Source: Marasmius tenuissimus | Lineage: Eukaryota > Basidiomycota > Agaricomycetes > Agaricales > Marasmiaceae | Reading direction: 5' to 3' | Length of the DNA: 64,000 bases | NCBI GenBank assembly: GCA_029532415.1 | Contig: JAQOTA010000050.1 | Location: 5,828,001 to 5,892,000, forward strand | Shown: one piece after another, positions 32,801-43,669 of the stretch | How the letters are laid out: each line of letters begins with the position of its first letter | How positions within the stretch are numbered: the stretch's first letter is position 1 | The notes under the pieces: generated by a model | Told to the model about the DNA's origin: nothing | The model's database searches: none | The model's input: the letters and a program-made list of their open reading frames with translations, nothing else | Made by a program: the position numbers and the translations under genes

Positions 32801-34595
32801 ACGATTTCGCAACCATTTTGCCTTTGGCGCAGCCTCGGCATGGTTTTGTTTCTCCCTTCGAAGTAACCAACTTCGTTGGAAGCCCTTTAACATTATCCAT
32901 TAATTTTCCTAAGACTCTGGGATCACAGTGTCCCATACGTCTGTGCCATAATTCAGAAGTATTGAAAGATACAACGGATGTGAAGGAAGTTTCTCCCACA
33001 AGAACCTTCGCGTTCATCCATCGTAAAGGATCATCTTTATGGCTTGGGTAAAAGCTCATTAAAAGAGAATCATCTTTCTTGCTCCGGATCGAAGTCTCTG
33101 GAGAGTCCAGTAAAGTATAGTAACCTATACTCCGGAACTTCCCACTAGAGATTAAACAATGTGGGCTGTCGGGATTATACATCACTGGGTATAACTTTGT
33201 GACTTGCGTCACTCCTGCGCTATTGGTGTGTCGGATGAGGACAGTACCATAGCCTACTATTTGCACATTTGCTTTATTACCCGCTGATGTAGTAAGACCT
33301 ATTGGCATTTCTAAAGTTTGATAGTCTGAGAAATCCGTTTTATACGGAGTCATATGCGCAGATGCTCCACTATCAAGTAGCCAAGCATTTTGCGTATTTC
33401 TCACTTCACAATCACTCGAAAATGCAGCAGAAAATGACTTATATTTCGTCGTTGCATATACAGAAGAAATACTACATTTCCTTGGTACTGAGTTCCTTAG
33501 GATATGATAGTTCTGCATCGAGGATTTAGTGAAAGTTTGACTATTAGAACTTTGAAAAACTTGCCAGTCTCCACAATTGTTGCTTTCAGCCCAATCATTA
33601 TCAACTCCTTTAAGGCCATCTCCATAGTCACCATCATCAAAGTACCGTTCATGCCATTGAAGCGGTTCTTGATTCTGACTCTGGAATGTTTGGCGAACAA
33701 GATGTTCTCGTCTTGTTCTGAGTTCTTCTTGATAACGTTGATTAGCGGCGTCTTCAACTTCTATCCAAGCTTCCAATTGGCGTTTATAGTTCTGCCATTG
33801 AACGAATCTTGTGGCTTGATATGGCTGATTGTCATTTACAACCATAGTAATATTGCCAATACTTGTGCCATTAGCAACATGTAAGGGCATTCCATTGGTC
33901 CTTAGTCCAATTACTGTAGGTCCGTAATTCTCGAATTGAGAGTTTCGGGGATCACTTGGAGATGTAACCCAGGGGTCAACCTCAGGTTGTTCATCTACCA
34001 GACTAAGTCTTTCCGGTTGATCCGGTGGAGCAGTGGTTGGGCGAGAAGGTACTTCAATGTAATCCTCCTCTAAGGATTGTATGCCATAAAAAGATTCGGG
34101 AGAGCTTGGAGGTGTGTGAACGACTTGGTCCTGCCATTGTCGTACTCGAGGTGGTGTAGTTGCGGGGCGATTTATGTATTCATGGGTAGTAGGGACTGGA
34201 GATTTGGAACGATTAAGTGACTCGGCTAATTCCATGAAATCTCCAGGGTATGTTCTTGGTCGTTCACTGAAGCGACCACCCTCAAGTTCTCTTCTAGGAA
34301 TATCAGCCTGAGTCATGGGAACAGACATTCTAATGTTGTTCATCCACTTGTACAAGTGCGTATGCCAGTTATGAACATCTGGAAGACTAAGGTGAGGGAT
34401 AAAGCGAACCCAGCGCCTATTAAACCCTGGTTGTCTCCATTGAGATGTTCTAAATTGACTCGCTCTTATGTCTGTCGTTCCGAATAACCATTTCCCTTCA
34501 AGACCAAGCTTTACTAACGAATGCCAGAAGATAGGATTCAACACTTGTATAGGAAGTGTGAAGTTCTTCTTATTGACTCGGAATGCTTCATCCAC
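29854..34595 (-). pseudogene. pol: copia pol (protease, integrase, reverse transcriptase, RNase H), interrupted
   Basis: Long frame 34595-30753 (1280 codons): an unusual N-terminal extension of about 400 residues, then protease DSGAS (residues about 408-412), the integrase H-H-C-C zinc site (LWHRRMGH...CRGC), integrase catalytic Asp, Asp and Glu with D678 and E714 separated by 35 residues, and reverse transcriptase (KARLVAKGFSQKQG, LDVKTAFLYG, LYGLKQASRAWW). The frame is lost near 30870 by a one-base change before the YVDD catalytic motif, which lies in another frame at about 30805. A TGA at 30693-30691 then separates it from the RNase H part (ADSDWAT, STEAEYMAL, TKHIDNQYH) ending at 29854. 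Two lesions with almost identical LTRs mean this copy was dead on arrival or decayed quickly. Confidence 0.9.
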
Positions 34596-34613
34596 TGAAG
34601 TTGAACGGGGGTT

Positions 34614-35063
34614 TTACTCTCGTTGAACAAAATCTTCAACGGTGCTGATCCAATTTTTGTTATTGATTTCAGCTATAACCGTTGATAGGTGTTGAAGGTT
34701 CCAGGTTTGGTATTCGTAATGAAGCGTGAACTTGGTATCTTCTACTGTTTCCACATGTAATATCCTTTGTTGTATGCGCAATTCATGAAGTGCTTGACGA
34801 GGTGTCATGTTATGCACTGCATCTCTTCTAATAGCATACATAACGACATATTCTCTGGTCTTGATCAGAATCCAGATCCAAAGATTATGGTCTGGTGAAT
34901 TGCGTATTAATCTGTAACGCATTCTGATCATGGATTCCTTCAATGCTATGTCGTTAGTCGTCTGATCTCCGAAGTCTCGGAATTCTTCGACGACAGGAAT
35001 TGGGAGTCTAATCCCATTTATTATATGTGGTCTATTATTCCTAAAGTTAACTCGTCGCATCAT
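34614..35063 (-). CDS. Open frame between gag and pol of the copia element
   Basis: 149 residues, starting MMRRVNFRNNRPHIINGIRL. Reads like the protein-coding parts of the element in base composition, but matches no domain I recognise. It stops 19 bases before the pol frame. It could be an accessory product, or part of a gag-pol region once joined by frameshifting. Confidence 0.45.
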   Translation of the reverse strand: MMRRVNFRNNRPHIINGIRLPIPVVEEFRDFGDQTTNDIALKESMIRMRYRLIRNSPDHNLWIWILIKTREYVVMYAIRRDAVHNMTPRQALHELRIQQRILHVETVEDTKFTLHYEYQTWNLQHLSTVIAEINNKNWISTVEDFVQRE

Positions 35064-35303
35064 GTTGTCATGTTGTTCTTTATATTCTTGTAAGAATCGC
35101 TATTCAACTTTTCTATTGATGAGAGGTGGCTTTGTTATGTCATCTCCATCTTGAGAATAGTTTTCTGGTCTGAACAAATGAACAAGATCGGCGTGGTTCC
35201 TCGGAAACATAGAATCTGCCCATGGTCCATAATCATCAGGAGGTGTTGAAACTGTTACACGTATGTCTTCTTGTGTGGGTGGTGCCGCTTCGAGATTCTC
35301 ACC

Positions 35304-36941
35304 TTAGTCAACTTTGTCTGCAGGTGAAGTATGATTAGGTGTCGCCTCTCGTTGTGGCATTGTGAAGATAATTTCTTCATTACTATGTGCGCCATAAGAG
35401 TATGCAGAACATGTATGACTATCATTTGATGAATGATCAGATGAAGAGTCACTATCAGGTTCTGTTGGAGTATCAGAGATGTACACCAAAGATGGTATCT
35501 CATCTCCATCGCTGTCTATGTATGAATTGGAAGTAGTAGCCGAAGCGATAGCTTCTTCTACTTGTCGAACCTGTTCATCTAATTGAACAGTTCGTCTATT
35601 GTTCCATTCTTGAACAGAAATGTGTTGTTCAGGACAACCTTCTCTGTCAGCAGCGATTCTCTCCTCTAGGCGTGCTTGTTGAAGATCATACGTGTTTTGG
35701 AATGGGTTTGGTGCAGATGTGCTACCAGTGGGGTAGTGGTAGGACATATGAACATTTACTGGCCCAGCCATTTCACGTTCAAAAACTGAGCTTATTTGCT
35801 CGTTTACTGCATTAATTCGTTTCTGGTATTCAGAAGGTTTCTCAGAAGGTTCAAGTACCGCAGTGTGCGATTGTTGCCCCCCTTTTTGAGTATCCTTCTT
35901 CTTTCCTTTGCCTTTTCCTTTGCCCTTTCCTCCTTTCTTCTTCCCTTTCTTGGGAGAAGATCCACCTTGGTTCTGATTGTTCTGGTTCTGGTTGTTATTT
36001 TTATTATTGTTCTTCTTTTGATTCGTAGAAGTACCAGAACGAGATTGATCAGACCATTTGGGAGGAGAGTTAAATCTATTAACACCAGAAATTTTGGCGT
36101 TATGGGCGGTATAGGCAGCAGGACCAGAATGAATTCCATTCCTTCTATTCCATTCATTCGTAATTGCAGCAATCAAATCGGTAGGTTTAAGTTCTTCCTT
36201 CTTCATACGGGATACTTGCTGCTTAAAGAGCTGCCAGCGCTTTTCATTAAGCTTGGCTGTGATCATTAAGCACAGCACATCGTCTTCAATATTTACTCCA
36301 TGATCCTTAAGTTGGTCCCGAACAGTCAACATGTAACTGATCCCTGGGACTGGATTAAGGTGTTCAGGGAGTTGGACATTATGCAAATCCGTATATAGAT
36401 TCATCATTTTTGAAGAAGATTGAACTCCAAACATAGATTTGAGATTAGATATGGTCGTAATTACCGAAGTTTTTTCAACATGCGCGTCGTGAGCATGACG
36501 AGTTCGCATTTTGATAATACCAATTACTTTGTTACGCCTTGAAGTCCACTCGGTTAGAGCGGTGGTTTCTGCTGAAGTAGCAGGAGAACCTTGTTCAGGC
36601 ATTACTTCATCCAAGACTTGAGGTATGCCTTGGGTATAGAGGTAACCCTCAAGTAATCGGTACCAATCTTCGAAATTCGAACCATCATCTAGCAAAACTG
36701 GAATGATACTAATTCCTCCTGACCCAGCAGGAAAGTTGCTGTCCGCAACCTGAGAGTACAACGGTTCCGTATTGTAGTTAAAAACTTCTACAGAATTTTC
36801 TACTTCTGTTCCTAGAGTATATCCCGGCGTATTGCGAACAAACGTCGTTGGGGGATTACCACTTGGGGAATGAGAAGCAGACCTAGATCCTGATTGAGAC
36901 ATATTGAGGTCTGCCAAAAGTCCCGTGAGCATACTCTTCAA
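35304..36941 (-). CDS. gag: copia gag
   Basis: 545 residues. The N-terminal half holds a copia-type capsid region (DDGSNFEDWYRLLEGYLYTQ, then the LTVRDQLKDHG helix region). The nucleocapsid position has no CCHC zinc knuckle; instead there is an Asn/Gln/Lys-rich stretch and a Lys/Gly repeat (GKKKGGKGKGKGKGKKKD, residues about 335-355), presumably the nucleic-acid binding part. The C-terminus is acidic and Ser-rich. Intact frame. Confidence 0.85.
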   Translation of the reverse strand: MKSMLTGLLADLNMSQSGSRSASHSPSGNPPTTFVRNTPGYTLGTEVENSVEVFNYNTEPLYSQVADSNFPAGSGGISIIPVLLDDGSNFEDWYRLLEGYLYTQGIPQVLDEVMPEQGSPATSAETTALTEWTSRRNKVIGIIKMRTRHAHDAHVEKTSVITTISNLKSMFGVQSSSKMMNLYTDLHNVQLPEHLNPVPGISYMLTVRDQLKDHGVNIEDDVLCLMITAKLNEKRWQLFKQQVSRMKKEELKPTDLIAAITNEWNRRNGIHSGPAAYTAHNAKISGVNRFNSPPKWSDQSRSGTSTNQKKNNNKNNNQNQNNQNQGGSSPKKGKKKGGKGKGKGKGKKKDTQKGGQQSHTAVLEPSEKPSEYQKRINAVNEQISSVFEREMAGPVNVHMSYHYPTGSTSAPNPFQNTYDLQQARLEERIAADREGCPEQHISVQEWNNRRTVQLDEQVRQVEEAIASATTSNSYIDSDGDEIPSLVYISDTPTEPDSDSSSDHSSNDSHTCSAYSYGAHSNEEIIFTMPQREATPNHTSPADKVD

Positions 36942-37941
36942 ATATAGAAGGGTGGAGCCAAGAGAGTGTCAATTGACGAAGGCTTCTGAGAAGCACCCAT
37001 AAATAAATAGGGTTCGATGCACACCGAGAAATGCTCCAAAGGTCTAGGACTTTTAACAGGCTGTATGCGTCAAGCAGATCATGGGGTGTACCGCGTGCAG
37101 GTAGTGCAGGGGAGTTAATCTGGTTACGAAGCCCTGCCCGTTTGCTAGGGTCTTACAACGTTCCCAGTGTGTATCGGTGTCTGGTGTCCCATCATGCTAT
37201 CTGGTCTCAATCCCAGACTAGCAAAAGTATGAGTGATCAGCTCATACTGTCCGAATGACCCATAGAAAGTTATTATTAAACCTAGTCATCCATATGAATT
37301 GAGTTCATGCACCCTCTGCCTTAGGCATGTCGGTGTCCAGAAAGCAATCATAGGTGAGTTAGAGTTTAACAATAACGTGGAAGAGAGGGGTCATCGGGAG
37401 GGGAGTCCCTGTACATACTAAAATGGCCATGTGATACCGTAAAATTGTATAGTATCAAAACCTAGTTGTAAGGAGATCAAATCTCCCAGCATGTATGTCA
37501 TGCCCGGTCTTTCGACCGTCAGGAATCATGGCGAGTTGGTTTATAAGCACAACCCCATAGACCCCCTAAACGATGCCTCATGGTGAGGATCATCGCCAAC
37601 CATTGGTTTTCATCGGCATTAGGCAGTGATAATATAAGATCAAAGCCCAATCCGGGTTATCAGCAGGGAGACAGAGCCACTTACGCGGATAGGTCTATGC
37701 CGAAGAAGATGAAGCCAAGACAGTATGTACATGCGTTCGTGCAACATGCAACAGTACAGGGACATAGTGGATAGGTGTAAAGGGAACTAACAACCCTTGA
37801 CCTTGACACCAGACAATGACAAGCCCGACATCGCTAGAGACTTCCATAACCCATGTAGGTTACAGGTCATCCGCTAGGATGGTGGCGACACACGGGAGCT
37901 AGGCTACTCCGATCATAACATCGACCTGACCACTGCTTGCG
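36942..37941 (-). other. copia leader (untranslated)
   Basis: About 1 kb between the primer site and gag, long for a copia element. No open frame of note. Should hold packaging and dimerisation signals. Confidence 0.6.
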
Positions 37942-37953
37942 GGGCCCATAACC
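37942..37953 (-). other. Primer binding site, complementary to the anticodon arm of initiator tRNA-Met
   Basis: Next to the 5' LTR the minus strand reads GGTTATGGGCCC. Its complement GGGCCCATAACC is the conserved anticodon stem-loop of eukaryotic initiator tRNA-Met (CAT anticodon inside). Priming from an internal tRNA fragment is known for Drosophila copia. Confidence 0.78.
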
Positions 37954-38471
37954 TGATGAGCCAGCATAGTTAAAGTGCACAGTGGGTATAACGAAGTAAA
38001 CCTCACATGGGTAATACACAGAGTGTTCTTGTAGTCTTGAGATGCTTGAGAAGAGGTGATAATCGAATAGATTATCCTTAGGCTTAAGGCCTTTCGTCCA
38101 GTCTTTTATACATAAGTTTCTGGTACATGTAATGAGTATTACACTAACTGAAACTACTACTAGAAGTAGATATTCGGCCCTAAAGGCGTAAAAGACATTA
38201 GTACTGTGTAAGTACTTCTACCATGAATGGTAGTATGCTTGGTGAGCATAGTCGTGTTTGCCTCATGTATTGGAGGCTCTACTTATGCTATTGGATAGCG
38301 ACTGTCTATAGTGTCATATATGATTAAACTATATGTACGTAGTAAGATACGTAGACAGAGATGTAGTACTTGCATGAGGACGCAAGTGTTCTAGAGGCGT
38401 AGCTCTATAAATAGTGTGACACGTAAACAACATGTCAACAGTGTATCACATGATATTCATCATGTTCAACA
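37954..38471 (-). repeat. 5' LTR of the copia element
   Basis: 518 bp, one base different from the left LTR, followed by target duplication TGCTT. Confidence 0.95.
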
Positions 38472-38611
38472 TGCTTTTCTCGAGATATGAGGCACCCACA
38501 CGGCCATTAATGCTTGTAAAATTTTGACGACCTCATCTGTCTATACATAGCTCCGACCCGTCCGTACAGAATCCGTATAACCCCCGTATAACCCCCAGCA
38601 AATACACTCTA

Positions 38612-38912
38612 TTGTCCCGTTTTTGCCGATCTCGTCTTGAGCAATGATATGTTCTGGTCTATGAATGAGAGAAATACGAAATTCACCTTAAATCCTTGCT
38701 GAGTGGCATGTCGATGTCATGATCCATCCCGCTGCCACACCTTCTCCGCCAGCTGTTACCCGAGCTTTATGGTGATCTTTCAGCACGAAGATGTTGTCAA
38801 TCGAGTTCAATGTGTAGTAAAGTTGAGTAAAAACTACTGAACATCAAGCACCGCGGTCCTTATCGATCTCCAAACACGTCTATGCACTGGGCCTGGCCCA
38901 GTGGACATATTC
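38612..38912. repeat. Repeated flank with EEP relic and palindrome (third copy)
   Basis: Matches 16740-17036 and 21045-21345. CCCGTTTTTGCCGATCTCGT is the EEP 3' relic; CACTGGGCCTGGCCCAGTG at 38885-38903 is the palindrome, again just past a ZnF stop codon. Confidence 0.65.
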
Positions 38913-40000
38913 TCACCATCCTCCATCCAGGTCCCAATAACCATAGTCACCACCAGAACTACACCCCCCTCCCCCAGGAATCCTTCCACAGCCTAACTCT
39001 CTGAGTTCATCCAGTATCGCCTCAGCTTCGGAGCCAACAATGAGATTGATACTGTGATATCTTTGGCACTTTCCTTTCACCTCTTCCACCGCCTCCTCCA
39101 CCACTGCCTCCACCACCACCACTACCCCCGCCTCCAGAACCTCCTGCACCAAGGCCTCGAGCGAGCACGTCCGCATGCCTCTCTCCCTCCAAATGCCCCT
39201 CCCGATGGCTCACATTCATACTCACCGAGCAGATGTTACACTCCCAAAAACCCGAGTCCGCCATCGTGTTCAACCACGCGATAACACATTTATGTCAGTT
39301 CCCCTGAAGATGCTGTTCACGATACCGAGCACTCATTCTAGAGCCACATGGCTTGCAAATCCACTGTTGAAAGGGCGAAACCGTTGTCTGTTCTGTGAGT
39401 TTTGCGATATGAGTCTCACTCTGCCGATGTTGGTGTAAATCTGTGATCACCACTTCGATGTTACAGGTTGGGCACTTCCAGATGAGGCGCTTTGGGGGTG
39501 TCGGTGATGACTTTGAGCTGGAAGGAAAGCAAATCAGAATCGAGTTGATGCAGCTACTATTCAAACGAGAGAACAAACAACATTTTTGGGGCTGGCAGCG
39601 ACGGTGTCGAGATGATCTGGACATCGTCGACTGGTGAATCAGAGAAACTGGAGGCAATAGGCCTGATGGCGGTGCAGACGTAGTCAATGCTACACGATGA
39701 GCTGCTTTCTTGTTCTCATAACGCATCTTGTACACGTTTGTAGCTTGAAGCTGTCCGAGAGCTTCACTCCCTGTGGCTGGCAACGTTAAGGTGTCGAGGT
39801 CAGCCTGATGATAATTCCCTGACCATTGTAAGTTGATGACGGTGATTCTCACCTTGATCGTGGATAACGAGACCGTTATTGCTATTAGACCACTGAGCAA
39901 CTTTCACCAGGTGCTTTCAACCCTGAAGATGCGCCAGTCTACTTCCCGGACTCATTTCGCGATTGCAGACCGTACAGGTCCATTTTCCTTGTGATGGCAT
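38913..40000 (-). pseudogene. ZnF-E: decayed copy of ZnF-C
   Basis: Start codon kept at 40000 (MPSQGKWTCTVC). Finger 1 has TGA (39919-39917) where Arg CGA stood. The finger WICKPCGSRM is followed by a second CGA-to-TGA stop near 39297. The glycine tract contains a frameshift, so GCGRIPGGGGCSSGGDYGYW is in another frame from the last finger. Differences from ZnF-C are dominated by CpG to TpG or CpA. Its promoter module was cut off by the KDZ element, so it is also unlikely to be transcribed normally. Confidence 0.88.
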
Positions 40001-40074
40001 ACGATAAGAGTTGAGGATGGTGAGAGAGAGAATGAAAGATTTCCTATGTTTGAGTCAGATAGCTGCTAGATCCA

Positions 40075-40099
40075 CCCAGCCTCAAAATTGAGCTTCTGC
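40075..40099 (-). promoter_or_regulatory. Truncated hairpin arm of the ZnF-E module
   Basis: Only the CCCAGCC arm remains; sequence identity with the ZnF-C module ends at GCTTCTGC, where the KDZ element starts. The rest of the module resumes at 56467. Confidence 0.85.
40092..40099. repeat. Target site duplication GCTTCTGC, left copy
   Basis: Eight bases directly before the KDZ element, repeated at 56467-56474. The uninterrupted site in ZnF-C (22536-22543) has one copy. Confidence 0.88.
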
Positions 40100-40101
40100 C
40101 A

Positions 40102-40163
40102 AGGGTAAAATGTGAAATAATTAAATAACAAAGCACAAGTGCGATCACACCACGTTTAAATGC
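40102..40163 (+). repeat. Left terminal inverted repeat of the KDZ element
   Basis: AGGGTAAAATGTGAAATAAT..., ending ACGTTTAAATGC. Aligns with the reverse complement of the right end, with substitutions and a one-base indel. Confidence 0.8.
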
Positions 40164-42722
40164 TTCCCCACTTGGTCACTCTCCCTCGGGCTTGTACAAC
40201 TCACATATATAACCATTCAAACATGTATGCAGTCGCTACCAACCCCCATGGCATTTACACCCCATTATATGACCCCAGTTGCTGTATTTCCTGACTGCGG
40301 AGGTACCGCCAAAGTCCGATGCGTCCCCAATGGGCCGGAAGCGGACCGGCACATGTGAGTCTGCACACCACGCGTATTCTCTCACACTCAAACCCCTTCC
40401 ACCTTCCACTCTCTCTGGAAGTTCGAATACCAGCATCGAGGCCGCCCGTCGAAAGCAGCAACAAGCTCAACTCTCTCGCCATTTATCTTTTGCCAGGCAG
40501 ACACAAAATTCATTCACTCTTCTGTCGTTCCTCCGTCCTCATCCGTCTTCATCCTGCCCCAACATGTCGCTTCTTCTTCTTCCACCTTCAATATCGATTG
40601 CTAGGAACCTTTCAGCGTCCAGGAAATCCTACGACGTCAAGCATACCACACATCTCAGTGCCATATCGCAAAGAAATCAGTCCACAACATCTTGTTCAAC
40701 CAGATCCAACTTCACCTGTCCCACCAATCCCACATGCGACCCCAAGACCTACTCCAGATAAGAGAATACGCGCTCGGAAGGTCGCTCAACCACCAGCTTG
40801 GACCTATATATGGGCAGAGTAGCGAAATAGGGATGACGAGGCGAGAAGAGGTTGGTCTGATTTCAGTGTATGAGTCGGTCGACGCATGGTCACCCACCCT
40901 AGTCAACACTGAAGAGAGCACCCCCCCCTTCAAATCTCGCCACCCACGACAACATCGAACGGCAGACAACTACAGTTGTTCCAGCCAGCAACGCTGCGGT
41001 CCTGGGAGTATCAATGTGAGTACGATTTTTCTACAGATGGGCTAGAACTCATCATGTTTTCAGTACAAAGATACGCGAGGATAGCCGGCACAGGTTTCGA
41101 CCAAGTTACTTCAAGGCCGACATTCCTCTCAGCGCTCGAAGGCCACAACCAGTCGCAAGGACTACATGCAAGCTCCTACAGGCTCCCACTCGATACACTG
41201 TCAATACGATCCGAATGATTTGCAACGCTCCGCACTTTCACAGCATCGGCCCCCATGAGGGACATTGGGTAGAGGTGGAACATGTAGATTTGGCTCTCAG
41301 ATCCTTGCGGTAGAGCGAATCGACTGAAAATGGGCAAACCGCATTGGGTGAGCGAGGAAATGATGGTAGCAGCACCAGTCAGTCTTTCCATGTTGCTTTG
41401 CCTCAAAAGCGTGCTAAAAATTGAATAGCAATTGTTCAATATCGATCCAACTGAATGTTTTATGCACCCTATATCCTTTCCCAGCCTCCTTCCAACTCAT
41501 ACCAGAACCCCAGCACGATGCGAGACCTTACGCTGCAGCCCATCCGACACCATCAAGATGATTCCATTCGCGAGCAGACGATGGTGTGCTTCGGTCTCCC
41601 AGCGACGATGCTGGGGCAGTCTTACGGGAATCCGCTGGCCGAAAGACTCAGAAGTAGAGTCCTGTTGATCAATACGGGGGCTTTCAGCTGTTTGGCAGGA
41701 GAACGTTTCGGGGACCTGTAGGTGTGCGTGCCGGAAGGTCAGGAAATTGCAGATATGGAGGAATGTCGGTCGAGCCGGGGAAGTCAGACGCGGAGCAGTT
41801 GCTTCGGAACCGGGGTGGATTCAAAGGGCTCAACGTACATAAAACTCACAAAACTCATCCATACTCGCATAGCGGTACATATTAATACATACAACTCAAT
41901 AACCATACCTTACTTTCACGTTGAACTATGGTGTCCTGCACTGCAAAGACGTGAGTCTGAAGCAGCGAATCGAACGACACGCAATCGTTTTGATTGTGGC
42001 CGTCCAACCTCTCGCAAAACATATTTTTGAGTGCATACCGATGGTCTGCTACAGAATCGAAAGGGAACGCTGTGAGAGTCTAAGTAAAACGACAATCAGT
42101 TGACAACAAAGCATCCAGTGCGAGAAGCAATGAATACTTGCTTACATGCCCGGGAAATTTGACCTGTTTCTCTTTCCTTCCCTACCACCATCCCATCAGT
42201 GCTCATCCTGCCTCAACTTTCCTCCTCCCTTGCCCCTGTGTGCTCCCAGGGGCTTCTAGTAAGTATTTTTCCTTCCTGATCCCCTCCTCGATTCCCTATC
42301 TGAAATTCTATCATCAGTACAGCTGCAGGGTACTTCAAACCAAACCGACGATTCCTTCGGCGCAACCTCGCACACCTTTCATTGGGACGATTTTGAGATT
42401 TTGGGGAGGACGGCTAAGGTGAGTGTCCAAACGTCTCTGCGCCTAATAGCACTGACCTTACTCGCCTAGAGGCGGCCATCCCCTTGTGCTCCATCCCCAC
42501 CGGAATCACCAGCGTGACCCTACATTTGACAAGACAAAATAGACCCAATCCTCGACGTCCATCCTCGCAACCGAAAGCTATGAGTGCGACAGTGGCGCCA
42601 CCGTTCAGCATTGTCTGTTTTTCCATCAATCCCGACTTTCCCTACCAATCCATCTGCACTGCGGCGTCGTTCGACGACGAGAGTCAGTTAGTGGGTCACT
42701 CTCAACGTTCACTACTGAATTC
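40164..42722. other. KDZ element, left interior; gene models unclear
   Basis: Several plus-strand open pieces (40279-41045, 41432-42030, 42138-42720) with good GT/AG sites could be upstream exons of the GIY-YIG gene, but I cannot join them with confidence. No recognised motif. Confidence 0.4.
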
Positions 42723-43218
42723 ATGCTAGACCTTCGATTGTGGCTCCAAACGCACACCACCATCGAGAGACACATTTCTATTCGCGGACCAGACGGTTTC
42801 ATTTATGTCTTCCGGATTGACGGTGTTAATTTCAGCGACACTGCTGACTGCGATCTCCGCAACACATCCGCGTATAAGGTTGGACGCACATCAAATCCCC
42901 CGCGTCGGCAACGTGAGTGGAAGAACCAATGTCGGTCCCAGAGCCACGAATGGTTTGTGCCGATCTGGGTTGACGACTGTCATGGCGTCGGTGAGCCAGG
43001 TTTTTTCGCTCGTGACCGAAAGAGCAACTTACCTTTCATTAGAACGTCTTGTCCACATCGAACTGGAGAAGGTATGCGTCTCAAGGCCGCGAAAGACCTG
43101 TACCGACTGTGGGTGTGTCCATCAGGAAATCTTCCTGATAACAGACGCCGTCCAGAAGGTGATTATGCCGTTGATAAAACAAGCGAAGGAGAACATCTCG
43201 AATACCCCCGCCACCTAA
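42723..43218 (+). CDS. GIY-YIG-like T5orf172-domain protein, 3' part
   Basis: GFIYVFRIDG...AYKVGRTSNPPRRQREW at 42795-42920 is the T5orf172/DUF1766 form of the GIY-YIG nuclease fold (GYIYV...YKVGRT...RR...W). After an intron (about 42990-43042) LERLVHIELEKVC and CTDCGCVHQEIF follow, then a stop at 43218; this downstream half is typical of the fungal members. The product is possibly a DNA-binding or nicking protein. The true start lies upstream. It is cargo of the KDZ element. Confidence 0.72.
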
Positions 43219-43669
43219 TCCTCACCCCGTCTCGTGTCGCCTTTCTTGATGTATTGTTATCCTTCGTTACCCGTTTCTTGATGTATCCGTAGCGAATTTC
43301 GTGCCGTCGATATTGTAATCATCACCTTCCATTCACGATCACTAGTTTATACGGGCTGAATGGAACATGTTAGCCTTTACTGCAGCACTGGCAATTCCGA
43401 TTGGACCCACGGAAGATCGATCAACGCTAATCGCAACGGGTGCCCTTGGCAATCATTATCTCCAATTTCTCGATCTTATCTCCAAGCCCACGTAGCCAAA
43501 GCAACGCATTCACGTTCATGTGGAGGTCAAAGCGAACAATCTCAATTCACAACAGGGGTAAGGTCCACAGCGACAGCCGTATCAAGTGTTATTGTTATCT
43601 TTCCAAGGCGCTACATGAGCAGTAAGACTCAGGATGGGATGTTTTATAACGAAACATACTTACTGTTCC

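Larger units (their letters stand above)
29301..38471 (-). mobile_element. Ty1/copia LTR retrotransposon, full length
   Basis: 9171 bp. Two 518-bp LTRs starting TG and ending CA, flanked by the 5-bp target duplication TGCTT (29296-29300 and 38472-38476). The coding strand is minus: 5' LTR on the right, primer site, about 1-kb leader, gag, a small open frame, pol, polypurine tract, 3' LTR on the left. I see one difference between the LTRs (GATATCCATC against GATATTCATC), so insertion is recent. pol is interrupted twice. It sits inside the short inverted-repeat element. Confidence 0.95.
29053..38611. mobile_element. Short inverted-repeat DNA element (MITE-like, about 383 bp) split by the copia insertion
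   Basis: Ends are 28-bp inverted repeats matching at 27 positions: TAGAGTGTATTTGCTGGG... at 29053-29080 and its reverse at 38584-38611. The ends include TA, fitting a TA target duplication of the Tc1/mariner kind. Outside both ends the sequence is ZnF-flank DNA. Without the retrotransposon the element is 248 + 135 bp and has no coding capacity. Confidence 0.75.
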
